Assembly: GCA_964304625.1 (NCBI GenBank)
Contig: OZ199838.1
Location: 3,720,001-3,784,000 of the forward strand
Origin: Kudoa neothunni
Taxonomy: Eukaryota > Cnidaria
Direction: 5' to 3'
DNA length: 64,000 nucleotides
A program made the position numbers and the translations under genes. The notes beneath the pieces were generated by a model, which searched no databases, was not told the DNA's origin, and saw only the letters and a list, made by a program, of their open reading frames with translations. Shown in pieces: positions 25,313 to 36,554 of the stretch; positions within the stretch are counted from its first letter, which is position 1, and every line of letters starts with the position of its first letter.

Positions 25313-25395
25313 CAGGTGGCACAATGTTCGATGTCGGATAAGCATTATTAATATGTACGAGCGGATGTTAGGACACACGGTATTAATGCCAATCC

Positions 25396-28143
25396 GGTAA
25401 TTGGGAATGTGCAGCTCTCAATTTGCACCCTCTTGCGCATGTCCGACAATCCCGATTTTATTTTAAATCGATTATTCACTATTTAAACTTTTGGCCGAAC
25501 AATAATTAACTCAATAATGCACTTCCAAAAATTTTGCTAAAATTCACGTTCGGCTTCAATCGGTGCGTGTGTATGTGAATGCGCAAGGTAGTTCTGTTCT
25601 ATTCTCCATATGAATTTAACATATTAACCATTATTAAGCGTGGACTTGCCTCGTTTAAAATTTAAAATGAATAGTTGGAATGTTGCGGAAAGTAAAAATA
25701 ATTGTTCATAATTGCACGAAATAACTAAAATGTATTAATTTCGTCTGCCAAAGTTTTCTAACTTTCTGTTTTTTAAAGTCGTTTATTATAAATTTTTTTA
25801 GTTTATATATTATTTTTAATATTCAAAACCAATTTTTAAATACGCTAATCCACGAATATATCACGTGTATTATTAATATTCTCTCAAAAACATATTAACT
25901 AAGAATTAATTCAAATCAACTTATAATATTGTAGATAAAATCTACAGGTTTGCTGTTTTGTACGGTTTTTTTAAATTTTTGATAAAGTGGTTGGGAACCT
26001 GTAAGATGATTTTAAAAAAACTCTTTTGCAATATTTTATTCGATACAATTTATTATTGAGATATTTTTCATAAATAAGTCATACATGGTAGAAATGTATG
26101 TTTTTTATTTTATCATTTGAATTCTATATGGAAGTTAAATTTTATGATTTCATTTATCGTTTTCAATCTTCTACATTAAAAACATTACTTGAGATAAATT
26201 AAAAATTGTACTTCGTATATTATTACATTCTTATGAGGTTAAAAAGCAAATATTACAATAATCAATGATTCCGTTTAAAAATATTTCAATAATATAGAGG
26301 AGATTAAAAAACTCAATTTAAATATTATATTTATTTTCAATTTAACATTGCGCATAGAATAAGAAAAAAACTTAAAAGAACCAAAAAATGAAATTATTAT
26401 TCAATTAATTCTAAGAGATAGGGTAGGGTGTATTTATCGAATTTAAAATAAAATCGAAAAATCCCCATTTATTGCTGAACTTCGATCACATCCATTCTTC
26501 GTGAAGATATGAATCAAGGTATGCTCTGGGGACACCACTCATCCGTCGTAATAATTTGGTCTTAAGATGATGCCACACAACTTCCATTGTATTTGTGTGG
26601 TAGCCTTCTCTTGTGACATATTCCTTGGAATGATTAACACTTACATGGGTAAATCCGTACATACCAAGGGTTTGATATGTTTTCCATCCATCAATAGAGA
26701 TTGTGGAACCAGGCTCAACTTCTTGACGTATTAATGGTATCAATGTACTCGCATCCCTTCTTTGATCAATAAAAAATCTGGATTCTAATAGACTTCTTTT
26801 GCCTTCATTATCGACGGAGCATTCGCATATCGCGACCACTCAAAGCCCTTCGATACGATTACCATAACGCTCAACAGTGTAGTTTTCACTGTTTTCGATT
26901 TAGTCATTTTCCAATTCAGATGGAATATAGGTTTCATTAGGTGCGCTTCTCCATCAATCATATGCCAAATATTGTCCACGATTATTTTTTCGCTTCCCCC
27001 CTTAGGAGACATTCATCAATTTCGATAACTTTTTTAGGGCCACCAAATTTTGAACGCAAATAAAACGATTCAGTTGAAATCATCCGAAATTTGGAAAACC
27101 AATAAATAACCGTTTTTCCAGATAATTGTGCCAAGCTAATTGTTCTGCATCGCTGTTCTTCAAAACTCCATAAATATACCATCCCAAATATTTCCTGAAT
27201 TGTTAAATTTGAACAATTATTCCCAAGTACGTTAGTTATTGAAAAGAACGTTGATGTCTGAGGTGAACAATGAGTTTTGCATTTTCTACGGTAGAAAAAT
27301 AAAATATATTTTACTAACAACGCTATTTGGAACATGTATATGAAAATCTTTCAACTAAATAATTGTTCTGTTCACTCAAAGCATTATTACTTAATTTTCT
27401 TTTAATAACTTTCAGTTTAAAACTATTATGTCTTCCGCAATTTCCACATCTTGTAGGAATTCGGATAAGGTTTTTGTCAATTGACAGATTTGTTAGTTTC
27501 TCGTTGCTGAGTAAAATGCTGTAAAATTGGCGCTGACTACTAATAAACACCATAACGAAGATTCAATAAATGTCGTGTTATCTACAATGAAAACTACTTC
27601 GAAAATGTAAAAATGTGTTATTTATATTTGGATACAAATAAAAAATACATTAATTATTAGGGGTTCATAAAATAAATTATACATATATTTGAATTTATTT
27701 TAGATAAAAACCAAAATTTAAGAGAGAAATCTATTCAATGTTTCTTCTAAGTGCGTTCTCAAGAAGTTGGCATAGTCAAAGTGATACAGTTAACGCGGAA
27801 ATGTTTTCCATTAGAGTCGACAGTCGACAGAAAGATGAACACTTTCTTGAAATAATGGTGGTAAAAACATCTTGGAGATTTAAAACAACGCAAAACCACG
27901 CTTAATCACTGCTAGTATGTTAAATTCATACGGAAAATGGAACAAAATTATCTTGCGCATTCAAACTAACACGCGCCGATTGAAGCCGAACGTGAATTTT
28001 GGCAAAATTTTTAGAAGTGAATTATGGGGCTAATTGTTGTTCAATCAAAAGTTTAAAATAGTGAATAATTGATTAAAATAAAATCGGGATTGTCGAACAT
28101 GCTCAAGATGATGAAAATGGGAGCTGCATACTTCCCCATTACC
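25396..28143 (-). mobile_element. ISXO2/Merlin-type element with about 260-bp inverted ends
   Basis: The arms 25396-25660 and 27885-28143 are inverted copies (landmarks: GGTAATTGGG / GGTAATGGGG tips, GACAATCCCGATTTTATTTT, AAATTCACGTTCGGCTTCAA). They flank an ISXO2-type transposase on the minus strand. Possible 8-bp target copies are GCCAATCC (25388-25395) and GCTAACCT (28144-28151), whose three differences are all C/T transitions. This is suggestive but not proof. The element interrupts the surrounding hAT, so it inserted later. Confidence 0.8.
26486..27553 (-). pseudogene. ISXO2-like (DDE_Tnp_IS1595) transposase, frameshifted
   Basis: The coding path runs through four frames on the minus strand. 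The N-terminal zinc ribbon starts with RCGNCGRHNSF (near 27440). Next comes a helical region IFGMVYLWSFEEQRCRTISLA and the first acidic motif KKVIEIDECLLRGEAKK (near 27010). The catalytic half includes ISIDGWKTYQTLGMYGFTHV (near 26690), ending VTREGYHTNTMEVVWHHLKT, the ISXO2 N-x-E/W-x-LK block. Frameshifts near 27320, 27000 and 26820 disrupt it. Remaining length is close to full. Confidence 0.87.
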
Positions 28144-28199
28144 GCTAACCTTAAGTGTTCCGATCATTTAGATTAAAATTCAAAATAATGCAATTTAAA

Positions 28200-29108
28200 A
28201 ATTTGCAGAAGTTTCTTTCTGAAAAGAATATTGGGTTAGTTGAGAACACAAATGCTGCCGATCTCCGTCTCTGGTAAATCATCTCACTTATTAAATAGAA
28301 CGACTACATTTACAAATCTCACACTATATTTAAATATGCTATCAAACTTTCGCCCATAAACTCTGAAGAATTCTTAATTGGTACAGACAATTTAAAATTT
28401 CATAAATGCCCAATCTTAAACAGACAGATGAGTGTTGAACAGGTTACAAAGCCTAACATTAAACATATCACTAATTATAAGAATCAGTTGAAGGTGACGG
28501 CTGCAGATCAGCTTGAAATAAAAGAAATATTTTATCTGGGAGGGAAAGGATGGCTATGCTAAGGTATATTGAAATAATTTATTTGGCACATTCTTGAACG
28601 AGCGAAGTAAATGAGTTTTCATTAAAATTTTTAGGGGTTTATAGCGCAAATTCGGTTCTAAATTAACAACGGCACATGTGATTACACCTGTCTTTCATAC
28701 CAGTGATAAAAAGTTTGAAAGTTACAGTGGATTACACATAACAATGAAGTTAAAAATGCAGTTATAGATATATTTACGCAATTTTGGATTTTTTCGAAAT
28801 TAACCATTTAAATGTGCAAGTTAATAATGCCCTCGCTGATTCCATTATAAGTTAGTCTAACCTTTGTCAACAAAGAGGACTCACGGTTGCCACTGATATT
28901 TTTTGTTATTGTTGAACAGCACACGTATAGGGAAGAAACACGAAATTATTTAAACGAATCTGTTTCGAAAATATATATGTATATATATGATCCTCTAATT
29001 TATTGTGATTATTCTGGCTATTCTAACCTCAAACATCTTGCGAGTTCAATTTATTCTATCCCAGTGAGTTCTGCGGAATTTAAAAGACATACCTCAAGGC
29101 CGAATTAA
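28200..29108 (+). pseudogene. hAT transposase C-terminal remnant
   Basis: The plus-strand pieces are interrupted by stops and frame changes. The clearest is DPLIYCDYSGYSNLKHLASS followed by IYSIPVSSAEFKR (near 28990-29085), matching the hAT dimerisation-domain pattern (W......P.L..LA...L.IP.SSA..ER). Upstream, KFGSKLTTAHVITPVFHTSD near 28640 may be the middle of the protein. It lies inside the hAT bounded at 25313-29320, in the expected orientation. Confidence 0.65.
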
Positions 29109-29510
29109 CGTTGCAAAAGATCCGTAATCGCTTAAGGTCATGTTATTTTGGGAGATTAGTTTTTATCAGAGATTATAACTCCTCTAGATCATTAGAATAG
29201 TTGTTGAATCAAATTAAATATTCGGAGGTTTTTTAAGGACTATGCATATGCTCAGCTGTTTCTATATGGATTATGTAGGTTCGGACGCGGACAAATTTTA
29301 TTGAAACTTGTGCCACCCTGGCACACACGGACACTTCAGCTTTATATATAGTAGATAATGATATGTCAATACTGTTTTGTAATATTTTGGGAAACTACTT
29401 TTCGCACAATAAAGATATTCACATTAACACTTATTAGAGCTTAAAAAATAGAATTTTTCCTTATTAGCTAATTAAAAAACAACTCTCTGTACATTATTAT
29501 TTCTAAAATA

Positions 29511-30871
29511 TAGGGTTTTCTGAGCTTTAGTGACACGGTATTTAAGATAGCTATATAATTAGGTAAAAAAATACGAAAATATTACTTTAAATTTCGAATG
29601 AACAACAAATAATAATTTTGGGAATTTGAAAAAGATATCCAAACACTATCGTATAATTTATACTTATTCTAAAATAATTTCTCGGTTCAAACATCTGCTG
29701 ATATATCGAAGCATTTTTCGATAATAATTTGAGCAGTCGTTGGTGGAAATAACTTTGAAACCATCATCTATTAAATTTAAAAGGTCGCTTTCATTTCTCG
29801 CATGTCCTCTCACAACATGGTTTTTCCATTTGCTGAAAACATTTTCAATTAGATTCATGAAGGGTGAATACGGAGGTAGATACATCAACGTTAGTTGTAA
29901 CGTTGCTAAAATTTCGCTAAGTCCCCGATAATGATGTATCCTTGCATTATCGAGTATGAAGCATGGATCTTCAATTTCAAAGAACGGCACAAATCTGCCA
30001 ACTCAATGAGGAACTCTTTAAAATCTTCGCCATTTACTGGTCTTCGATTTATTTTATATAGCACCATGCCATACTTATTCATCGCTGCGATGACGGATAT
30101 GTTCCTTGACTTGACGGCTTTCACGTTTACATATGCTGATGTACCAGCAAGCGAACGACCCTGTCTTGTACGTGACGATACATTAAAACCAACTTCGTCA
30201 ATAAAAACAAAGTTGCTGCCTTCTGCCTCAAGCAATTTTGAATTGAACTCTTGGGCGTACACAAAACGTTTTTCCACTGTATCGTCAGAGTTTCTTCGTT
30301 CAGGAACAATGGTGAGCATTTTTAAAGAATAATGGAATTCTTTAAGGCATCTATTTATTGTGCTAACGCTAACACTCACGCCACATTCGTCTAATAATTT
30401 TTGACGAAGAGTCTTAAGGGTAATGGTGGCGTCCTCATCCACCCAACTTCTAATACGCAACTTTTGATCTTCATTGAGTTTTGAAGAAAAGTCACCACCC
30501 CTTTTTAATGACTTTTCTTTCCCATCAAGAAGATACGATTTTACAATTGAAGCAACAGTTTGTCGCTTAATTCCAACATTTTCAGCGATGACGGCGTTGC
30601 TGTAACCCAATTCGCACTGATTAGCAATCATTTTCCTATCTCGGTCACTTATTGTTTTTGTCTCTTAAATTTGGTTCGAGTTGTCATTTGAGAATCGTCG
30701 CTATTATCTGTTTTTAAAGTTCATAAATATTAAACTAACGTGTAGTGTTAAATTTATACCACTCATATTATTTTTATTCGATTAATTTACAATGTGAACG
30801 TAATTATAAGCTTAAATTACGCACGTGTCACTAAAGCTTGACATGATGTCACTAAAGCTCGAAAAACCCTA
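29511..30871 (-). mobile_element. Tc1/IS630-like transposon, complete ends
   Basis: 1361 bp. The ends, read inward, are TAGGGTTTTCTGAGCTTTAG (29511) and TAGGGTTTTTCGAGCTTTAG (30871), both continuing GTGACA. TA flanks each side (29509-29510 and 30872-30873). The transposase lies on the minus strand and is interrupted by two frameshifts. This is among the best preserved elements in the window. Confidence 0.92.
29664..30690 (-). pseudogene. Tc1/IS630-type DD34E transposase, two frameshifts
   Basis: Two helix-turn-helix units come first: ISDRDRKMIANQCELGYSNA and VGIKRQTVASIVKSYLLDG. A second DNA-binding block, KTLRQKLLDECGVSVSVSTI, follows. The catalytic acids are D in NFVFIDEVGFNVSS (near 30190), D in CFILDNARIHHYRG (near 29945) and E in PPYSPFMNLIENVFSKWK (near 29840). 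Spacing between the last two is 34 residues (DD34E). One frameshift near 29980 splits the core, and another near 30640 separates the start MTTRTKFKRQ (about 30689) from the rest. Correcting both would leave a protein of about 340 residues, normal for the family. Confidence 0.9.
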
Positions 30872-32585
30872 TATATTAATACACATGAGGCTATAACTAA
30901 ACTTATTAAATAAATATTAATTATCTATTCCTATTATCTCTCATTACTTTAGAATGTTTCAGAGTAGAATCTTGCTTTCCGTTCATCGTTTATAGCGAAT
31001 AAATTAATAAATACCAAAAAAATGTATTAAAATAGCGGAATGTTAAAGAAAAAATTGATAATGTAAATATATAAACTTAAAGTAACTATAAACTAAATGA
31101 CAAAAAATAACTTATTTCTCTGAAGTTCTCCCAAAAATATGACTGGAAAATTCTAACCCACTTCTATTTAACCAACATAATAAAATTATGGGTGAAATAT
31201 CTTTAAAACTAATGTAATTATTTTAAATAATAAATTACAAACGCAGTACCTGAAGTATTATTTTTTCGCACGACGCTTGAAACAATTTAAAAGAAAACCA
31301 TTTAAATATATCTATACTAAATAATGATGGATGCATATCTTCATTGCATGAGAAAAGGACAACATTGAAACATATAAGCGTTATATATACGTACATAAGA
31401 TAGTTTTTAACACGGATAAAATTAAAAGTACCGTAAAGTTGCTATAAAAAACGTTTCACCATAGATTTATACTTATTGGGACATCACATAAATTGGTTGG
31501 AACACAAAAATTAAAATTACATACGCTATTCACCTCCATATTCGGAAAAAAATCAAGTTAACAGATAATTTGAACATTAAAGTTAAATTGTTATAAATCA
31601 TTTCAATTGAAAAGATGCATCAAAACTATTGCAGTAATTTTTAAAATATAATTGTTTAGTTGATAATTTTATCAGGATGTTAACAGATAATAGTTAGAGC
31701 ATGATAAACGTTGATTGTTTAAAAAATGGGCGGCGTCGTATCCGAATACATTTTAGTGATTAAACGACAAATAATACATTTTAATTTCTCCAGTAAAGCT
31801 TTGCTATTACATCAAAGCCTTTTTAAATGTTATTTATAATTGTTAAACTAAATAATTTATTGGGTGTTAAAATAAAAAAACTCTATAATCAATGAAGAAA
31901 ATTATATTCCATTAATTCCAATAGACGCTGTAAATAGTTGGAAATTAAAAGTAATATATTTTGAAAATATTCCGTTAAAAATAAAGTCTTCAAATAGTAA
32001 GAAACACAATAAAATTAATTATGCTTATCAGAGTGGAATAAATCCTATACAGAAATATTCACATACCTGGTTCAACCTTCAGCCAACCAAAGCTAGTAAA
32101 TATCACCTTGGAGAATTGTAGAGCTTACATCGGTTTTCAATTAATCAATGCAATTCATGAAAAAAATCATTTTAATTTGAGATTTAATTTGTTTATAACA
32201 TATGGTCATCTATCAAACATTACATAATCCTAGTTTAGCGGAAATTAAGTCAACCCCATCAATTTTTTAAATAAACAATCCGTTCATAGGGGATTGGTAT
32301 ATTATTTGTTGAACTAAAAATTTCCCCTGCAACTACACACTCAAGTACACTTGTATCGAGATACACCAACTACTTCTATCGGTAACATTTAATTTGTTAA
32401 TGATATTACAAAAGAATAGTTAAAATAACCGATGTGAGCCTACAACACAAATAAAAAATCTCAGATTAGATAAGCCCATTCAACAGGTGCCAAATAAAAA
32501 ACTGTCGGTCGGTCGGTTATTTCGATCAATCGGTGACGTGTGGTCTATTGTGATAGTGAGACAGCCGACGAATGTAACCGAGAAA
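30872..32585. other. Intergenic, nothing recognised
   Basis: About 1.7 kb, AT-rich with stops in every frame. The last 100 bp (TCGGTCGGTCGG near 32510 and TGACGTG near 32533) is GC-richer and may be the promoter or 5' UTR of the next gene. Confidence 0.45.
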
Positions 32586-33200
32586 ATGAGTGAAAAGGGG
32601 GTTTGGGTTAAGCCTGCAAAAAGAACCACTAGACGACTTAGAGATTTGCTTACTGAGGAGGAACTGTCAATCCTTGAAAACAATGGTCTATTTTATCTAG
32701 ATTCTCGTTGAATGTTCTGACTCGTTTGTTTATGTGAAGAACCTGTTGTAACTGTGGCACCAGTTAAAGTGATACCTAAAAAAATCACAAGAGCTTCAAA
32801 TAGAAAATTTAAAGATTTGGACATTGACAACAAATTTGACACATTACCAGTGAAAGCAAAACGACTTTCTAATGTTGATCGTGATGATGCTGCAAAACAA
32901 GAAGCCACACCACAAACAACCTCCAAAAATGCCACCACCCCATCAAGCCATAAACCTCGAGGTAGGCCGGCCAAAATCAAAAAACCTGTTGAAACTCCCA
33001 AAAAATCCAGCAAAAAGGTAGCTGATTTTTTTGAGTTGTTCATTTTATAACGATAAAAATTGTAGAAATCTGCTGCTAAGGCGATGGATGATTTGGATGT
33101 ACTTCCTCAGCGTCAGGTTGACTCCTGGGTGTATGTATGTGTAGCATCGTTGATGCTGTTGATTTTGATCTTGGTTATTGCTGCCTACTTTAGAAAGTAA
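32586..33200 (+). CDS. Unrecognised basic tail-anchored protein with AT-hook
   Basis: Exons 32586-32706, 32740-33017 and 33066-33200 join in phase (introns of 33 and 48 bp, GT-AG) into 177 residues. I do not recognise a family. Visible parts: an N-terminal basic/amphipathic stretch (KPAKRTTRRLRDLLTEEELS, residues 9-28); a Lys/Ser/Thr-rich linker; an AT-hook core, HKPRGRPAKIKKP (about 115-127); and a single C-terminal hydrophobic segment of about 20 residues (from WVYVCVASLMLLILILVIAA) followed only by YFRK. This layout predicts a tail-anchored membrane protein with its DNA-binding-like, strongly basic part in the cytosol or nucleoplasm, such as an inner-nuclear-membrane protein. That role is inference. 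I chose the ATG at 32586. An in-frame extension to 32487 has only a GTG. Confidence 0.75.
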
Positions 33201-33962
33201 TATGGTTATTTTTGGTGTGATCTATTGTTGATTTGTTTTAGTTTTAATGAATCTTCTTTTTTCCATAAATAACAACTTAGTACGTACGTAATAACTGTTA
33301 GTATGTGCATGCTGTGACGTGTTACATACAAAGTCCTACGTTTGTGCAATCTTTCATTTTTTCAGTTCTTATTTTTGGAATGGTGGAAGGACCAATTCTT
33401 TTTCTGTTATTATTATTATTGTTGATAGACTTTGTGTGAATGGTGTGCTTAATGCAATTTTTTTCTTTTTGGAAGTCAAAGATATTAGAGGAGCAAGTTA
33501 ACATTGTGTTCCCGCATCAAAAACAAAATTAACATCAGCCTTTGTGCAATATTTTAGAAACCACAGTTAATATTTGATTAATACTTTAATATTCCATGGA
33601 TTATTTTTAGTGTGGTCAAATAAACGGATTGGACTTTCACGCATACTCACTCGTTGGTGTTTAATATGTTATTGCGTGATACCTAAATATTAACAGGTTG
33701 TTTATGCATCTTATTTATTGGTTATTTTTAACGGGAAAATAATACAAATACCTACTGTTCAGTTAACAAAAATCTCTAAATTTCGACCAGTTTTTGAATC
33801 GGGCTAAGTCGGACTCTTGTAAAAACTCGACCTTGATCACATACACGTCTAAAGTTTTATTAATTCAACGAGTGTGCTATTTAAAATTGTTATGAACATT
33901 TTATCATTTAACGTACTAAGCTAATGTGAAAAATGAAATGATAAAAATTGATATAGGACATA
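33201..33962. other. Intergenic / 3' UTR of the tail-anchored protein gene
   Basis: No ORF. A (TTA)n microsatellite of six to seven units lies near 33403-33423 and opens spurious frames on both strands. Confidence 0.5.
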
Positions 33963-35116
33963 AAGTAGGTGACGGCTCGTGGGCACTAGCCATGATTTAA
34001 TGATTTACACAATATTGTTACTAATTAAAATAAATCAAATAGAAGCATAACAATTATAATAAATTGTTTAAACCGTAGTTTTTGTTTTAATTCGCTATAT
34101 ATAAGAATTAGCTCAAATTTACCACTCGTGGACACTTCAAGTGAACCAAGAAGTTACGTTCTATGCTATGAGAGATAAAATGGATATAATGCCATATTAT
34201 GAAAGATTATGAAAGATTATCGAATGGGGATCACAGATAAACTAAAACTCTGAATTATTTTCACTTAAAATATCTATCCTCTTTAAATAGGATTTTGGGT
34301 AATAAAGAATCTATTATGAAGTCTCATAATGGAATGAAAATAATAAAAATTTACTATTTCTATGAATGATGCTCTAATTTATTTGAGAAAAACGTACAAA
34401 TCTTTCAGAATACGAAATTATCAAATGTTATCTACATTCATAGATCTAGAAACGACGATTTACGATTCAAGAATGTCAAAGCTTTACCAATAAAATATTA
34501 ACAATCTTTCCAAGACAAAATACAACTAATAAATATGCTAAAAACTTTTAATTATATTTTATTGAGTATATTAATTAATTTTATTAAATTATGCATATCA
34601 ATATATATTAAATTTATCTTGATTATTAACTCTTACTCCTACTTCTCATGAGTACAGAAAATAATTTGTTTGTTACATAACACCTCCTTAAGATATAATG
34701 ATTCATCAAGAAAGTTTTCTGCATGTTTATATTTGAAATCGTCCAAACCTTTAAGATTAAAATAAAATTAATTTTGATTGTAATAAAATTTGATGTATGA
34801 ATTTCATTTATTATTTTTTTTAATTTTTGTTGACAGAAATCATTGGTTTTATCATCACGTTGTCTAAATGGTTTGTTTCTACAGATTAAAGTCAAGGATC
34901 GACTAGATTAATCGTATCTAATCTTTACATGATTGCTATAAGAACATTTTATTTTATTAATATATTTTTGAACATAAATGCAAACATAGTGATAAATAAG
35001 AGAGACTAAATTGCAAGAACCCACATAAAATTTTGCTTTGTTCGCATGCATCATGACGGCTCGAGGACACCTCGAACCCAATTCCCATTTTAGTGCCCAT
35101 GACCCGTCACCTACTG
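33963..35116. mobile_element. Non-autonomous element, CAGTAGGTGACGG ends, TA target
   Basis: The right tip, read inward from 35116, is CAGTAGGTGACGGGTCATGG; the left tip from 33963 is AAGTAGGTGACGGCTCGTGG. Both continue GCACTA, and there are 3 mismatches in about 27 bp. TA lies on each side (33961-33962 and 35117-35118). The 1154-bp interior has no transposase that I can read. Tips beginning CAGTAGGT and the TA target resemble the Tigger/pogo element at 61397, so it is probably a pogo-type non-autonomous element. Confidence 0.75.
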
Positions 35117-35118
35117 TA

Positions 35119-35754
35119 TTTAGCACAAAAATTTCTTATTTTTCTTTGTCAAAGTTATATTTTTAACTTTATTAAATAACAAGGTGCTTTTACGTTTATT
35201 CTTTTTTAGTTTATATATTTTTTATACTCAAAAACGTAGCTTTACGTGTATACTATATTGAAAAGTTATTCAACTAAATATTTCTTAATGTGATATCAAA
35301 TATTTTAGTTTATAGGAATCATTAAATTTCTTTAAGGGAAAAGTAACGTGCAATATTGTTTAAAAAATTATTTCTAAGTGAGATTTTTATTCTAAAACTC
35401 CCCCCCCCCCCCCCAAATAGACAAATTATTCTTTCTAATAAAATGATGTTCGAACACATATAGAAAGGATTTATCAGAACAGTTCATGTTGAGGAAAGAA
35501 ACAGAGAAGAAATTCTGGAGGAAGAGTCGTTGAATCTGATTGGACGGTCGTAATCTAATGAGAAACTTATATAATCCATCGTATTACAACCCAAAAATAT
35601 TTATCCTATATTTCATTTTTGTTATTGCAATGGGTGGCTCGCAATTTCTAAGATTGTACGTGCGATAATATGGAAGAAAAAATGCTATAAATCAACTACA
35701 GTCGATGACCAATAATTCGCAAAGCCCTCGGGGTCGGGGGAAATTACAAATAAA
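35119..35754. other. Intergenic with a 16-base poly-C run
   Basis: No gene. A run of C at about 35400-35415 is conspicuous in such AT-rich DNA. A GC-richer tract starts around 35720 and leads into the neighbouring element end. Confidence 0.5.
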
Positions 35755-36554
35755 CCCTCTCTGTCCGGAATGCGGTCTGCGTGGACCCCAAATCTGACTA
35801 ATTTGAACCTAACTTTAGATAGATAAATCTAAACCATCCGTAAATTTAGGAATTGCCCTAAAAATTTACAACACTTGGAATGGCATAAAAAATCCATCTT
35901 AAAAAATTATTATCGGCTAATTTTAATGATTTCTGTGCCTTCAGAAACAAAAATATGTTTCGTTTTTAAGAAAAACACACACGTACTGAGAAAATTTATT
36001 TTTCTCTTATACTTGTAGATTTAAAGATTTAGAATGTAATATTTAATTGAGTAAATGATGAAACTTTGCTTATTATAAAATTTCACCCTGGATTACCGAA
36101 TCTTAATCCCGAAGTAATTTATCTAATTTCATATTTACTTTTCGTTACTGTAAACTTGTCGCTAGAGAGATGTAAGTAGTTCCTCAGTAAAACTTTTAAT
36201 TTTAATCCTTTTTAAGGAGAATCAATGAGGTAGTTTAAATATAGTGGATTTTTTTTTGTTTTACTTAACTTTATAATTATGAAAACCTACTTCTTATATT
36301 ATTAAATCTAATGGGGAAACTTTTTAAAACAGAGCAATACAGTGAAAGTTTAAAATTACATAACAGAAATAACACAACAAATCTAGTTTTCTAATAACAA
36401 ATTAGTTCTAATAAAAAGAACGTATAAATCAAATATCAAGTGTTAAAGTTTAGAATGTCCCCGAACCACATAAACTTATTATTTTACGAATAATTGTCAC
36501 ATTTATAATAAAAATTATAAATTAAATTTATAGCATTAATAATCTGTTTTAATA

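Larger units (their letters stand above)
25313..29320 (+). mobile_element. hAT transposon carrying a nested ISXO2 element
   Basis: The left tip CAGGTGGCACAATG starts at 25313, and the right tip, read inward from 29320, is CAGGGTGGCACAAG. The flanking 8-mers ACACACAC (25305-25312) and GCACACAC (29321-29328) match in 7 of 8 positions, consistent with a hAT target duplication. Only the 3' part of the hAT transposase remains readable (28200-29108, plus). Most of the interior is an ISXO2/Merlin element. The target is a CA-repeat-like sequence, so the duplication alone is weak, but the matching tips and the internal hAT coding remnant agree with it. Confidence 0.8.

Noticed and set aside
32487-32585. 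N-terminal extension of the tail-anchored protein
   Set aside because: It would start at GTG; the first in-frame ATG is at 32586 and nothing upstream looks conserved.
33319-33504. Sixty-codon open frames on both strands
   Set aside because: Created by a TTA/TAA microsatellite; no conserved features.
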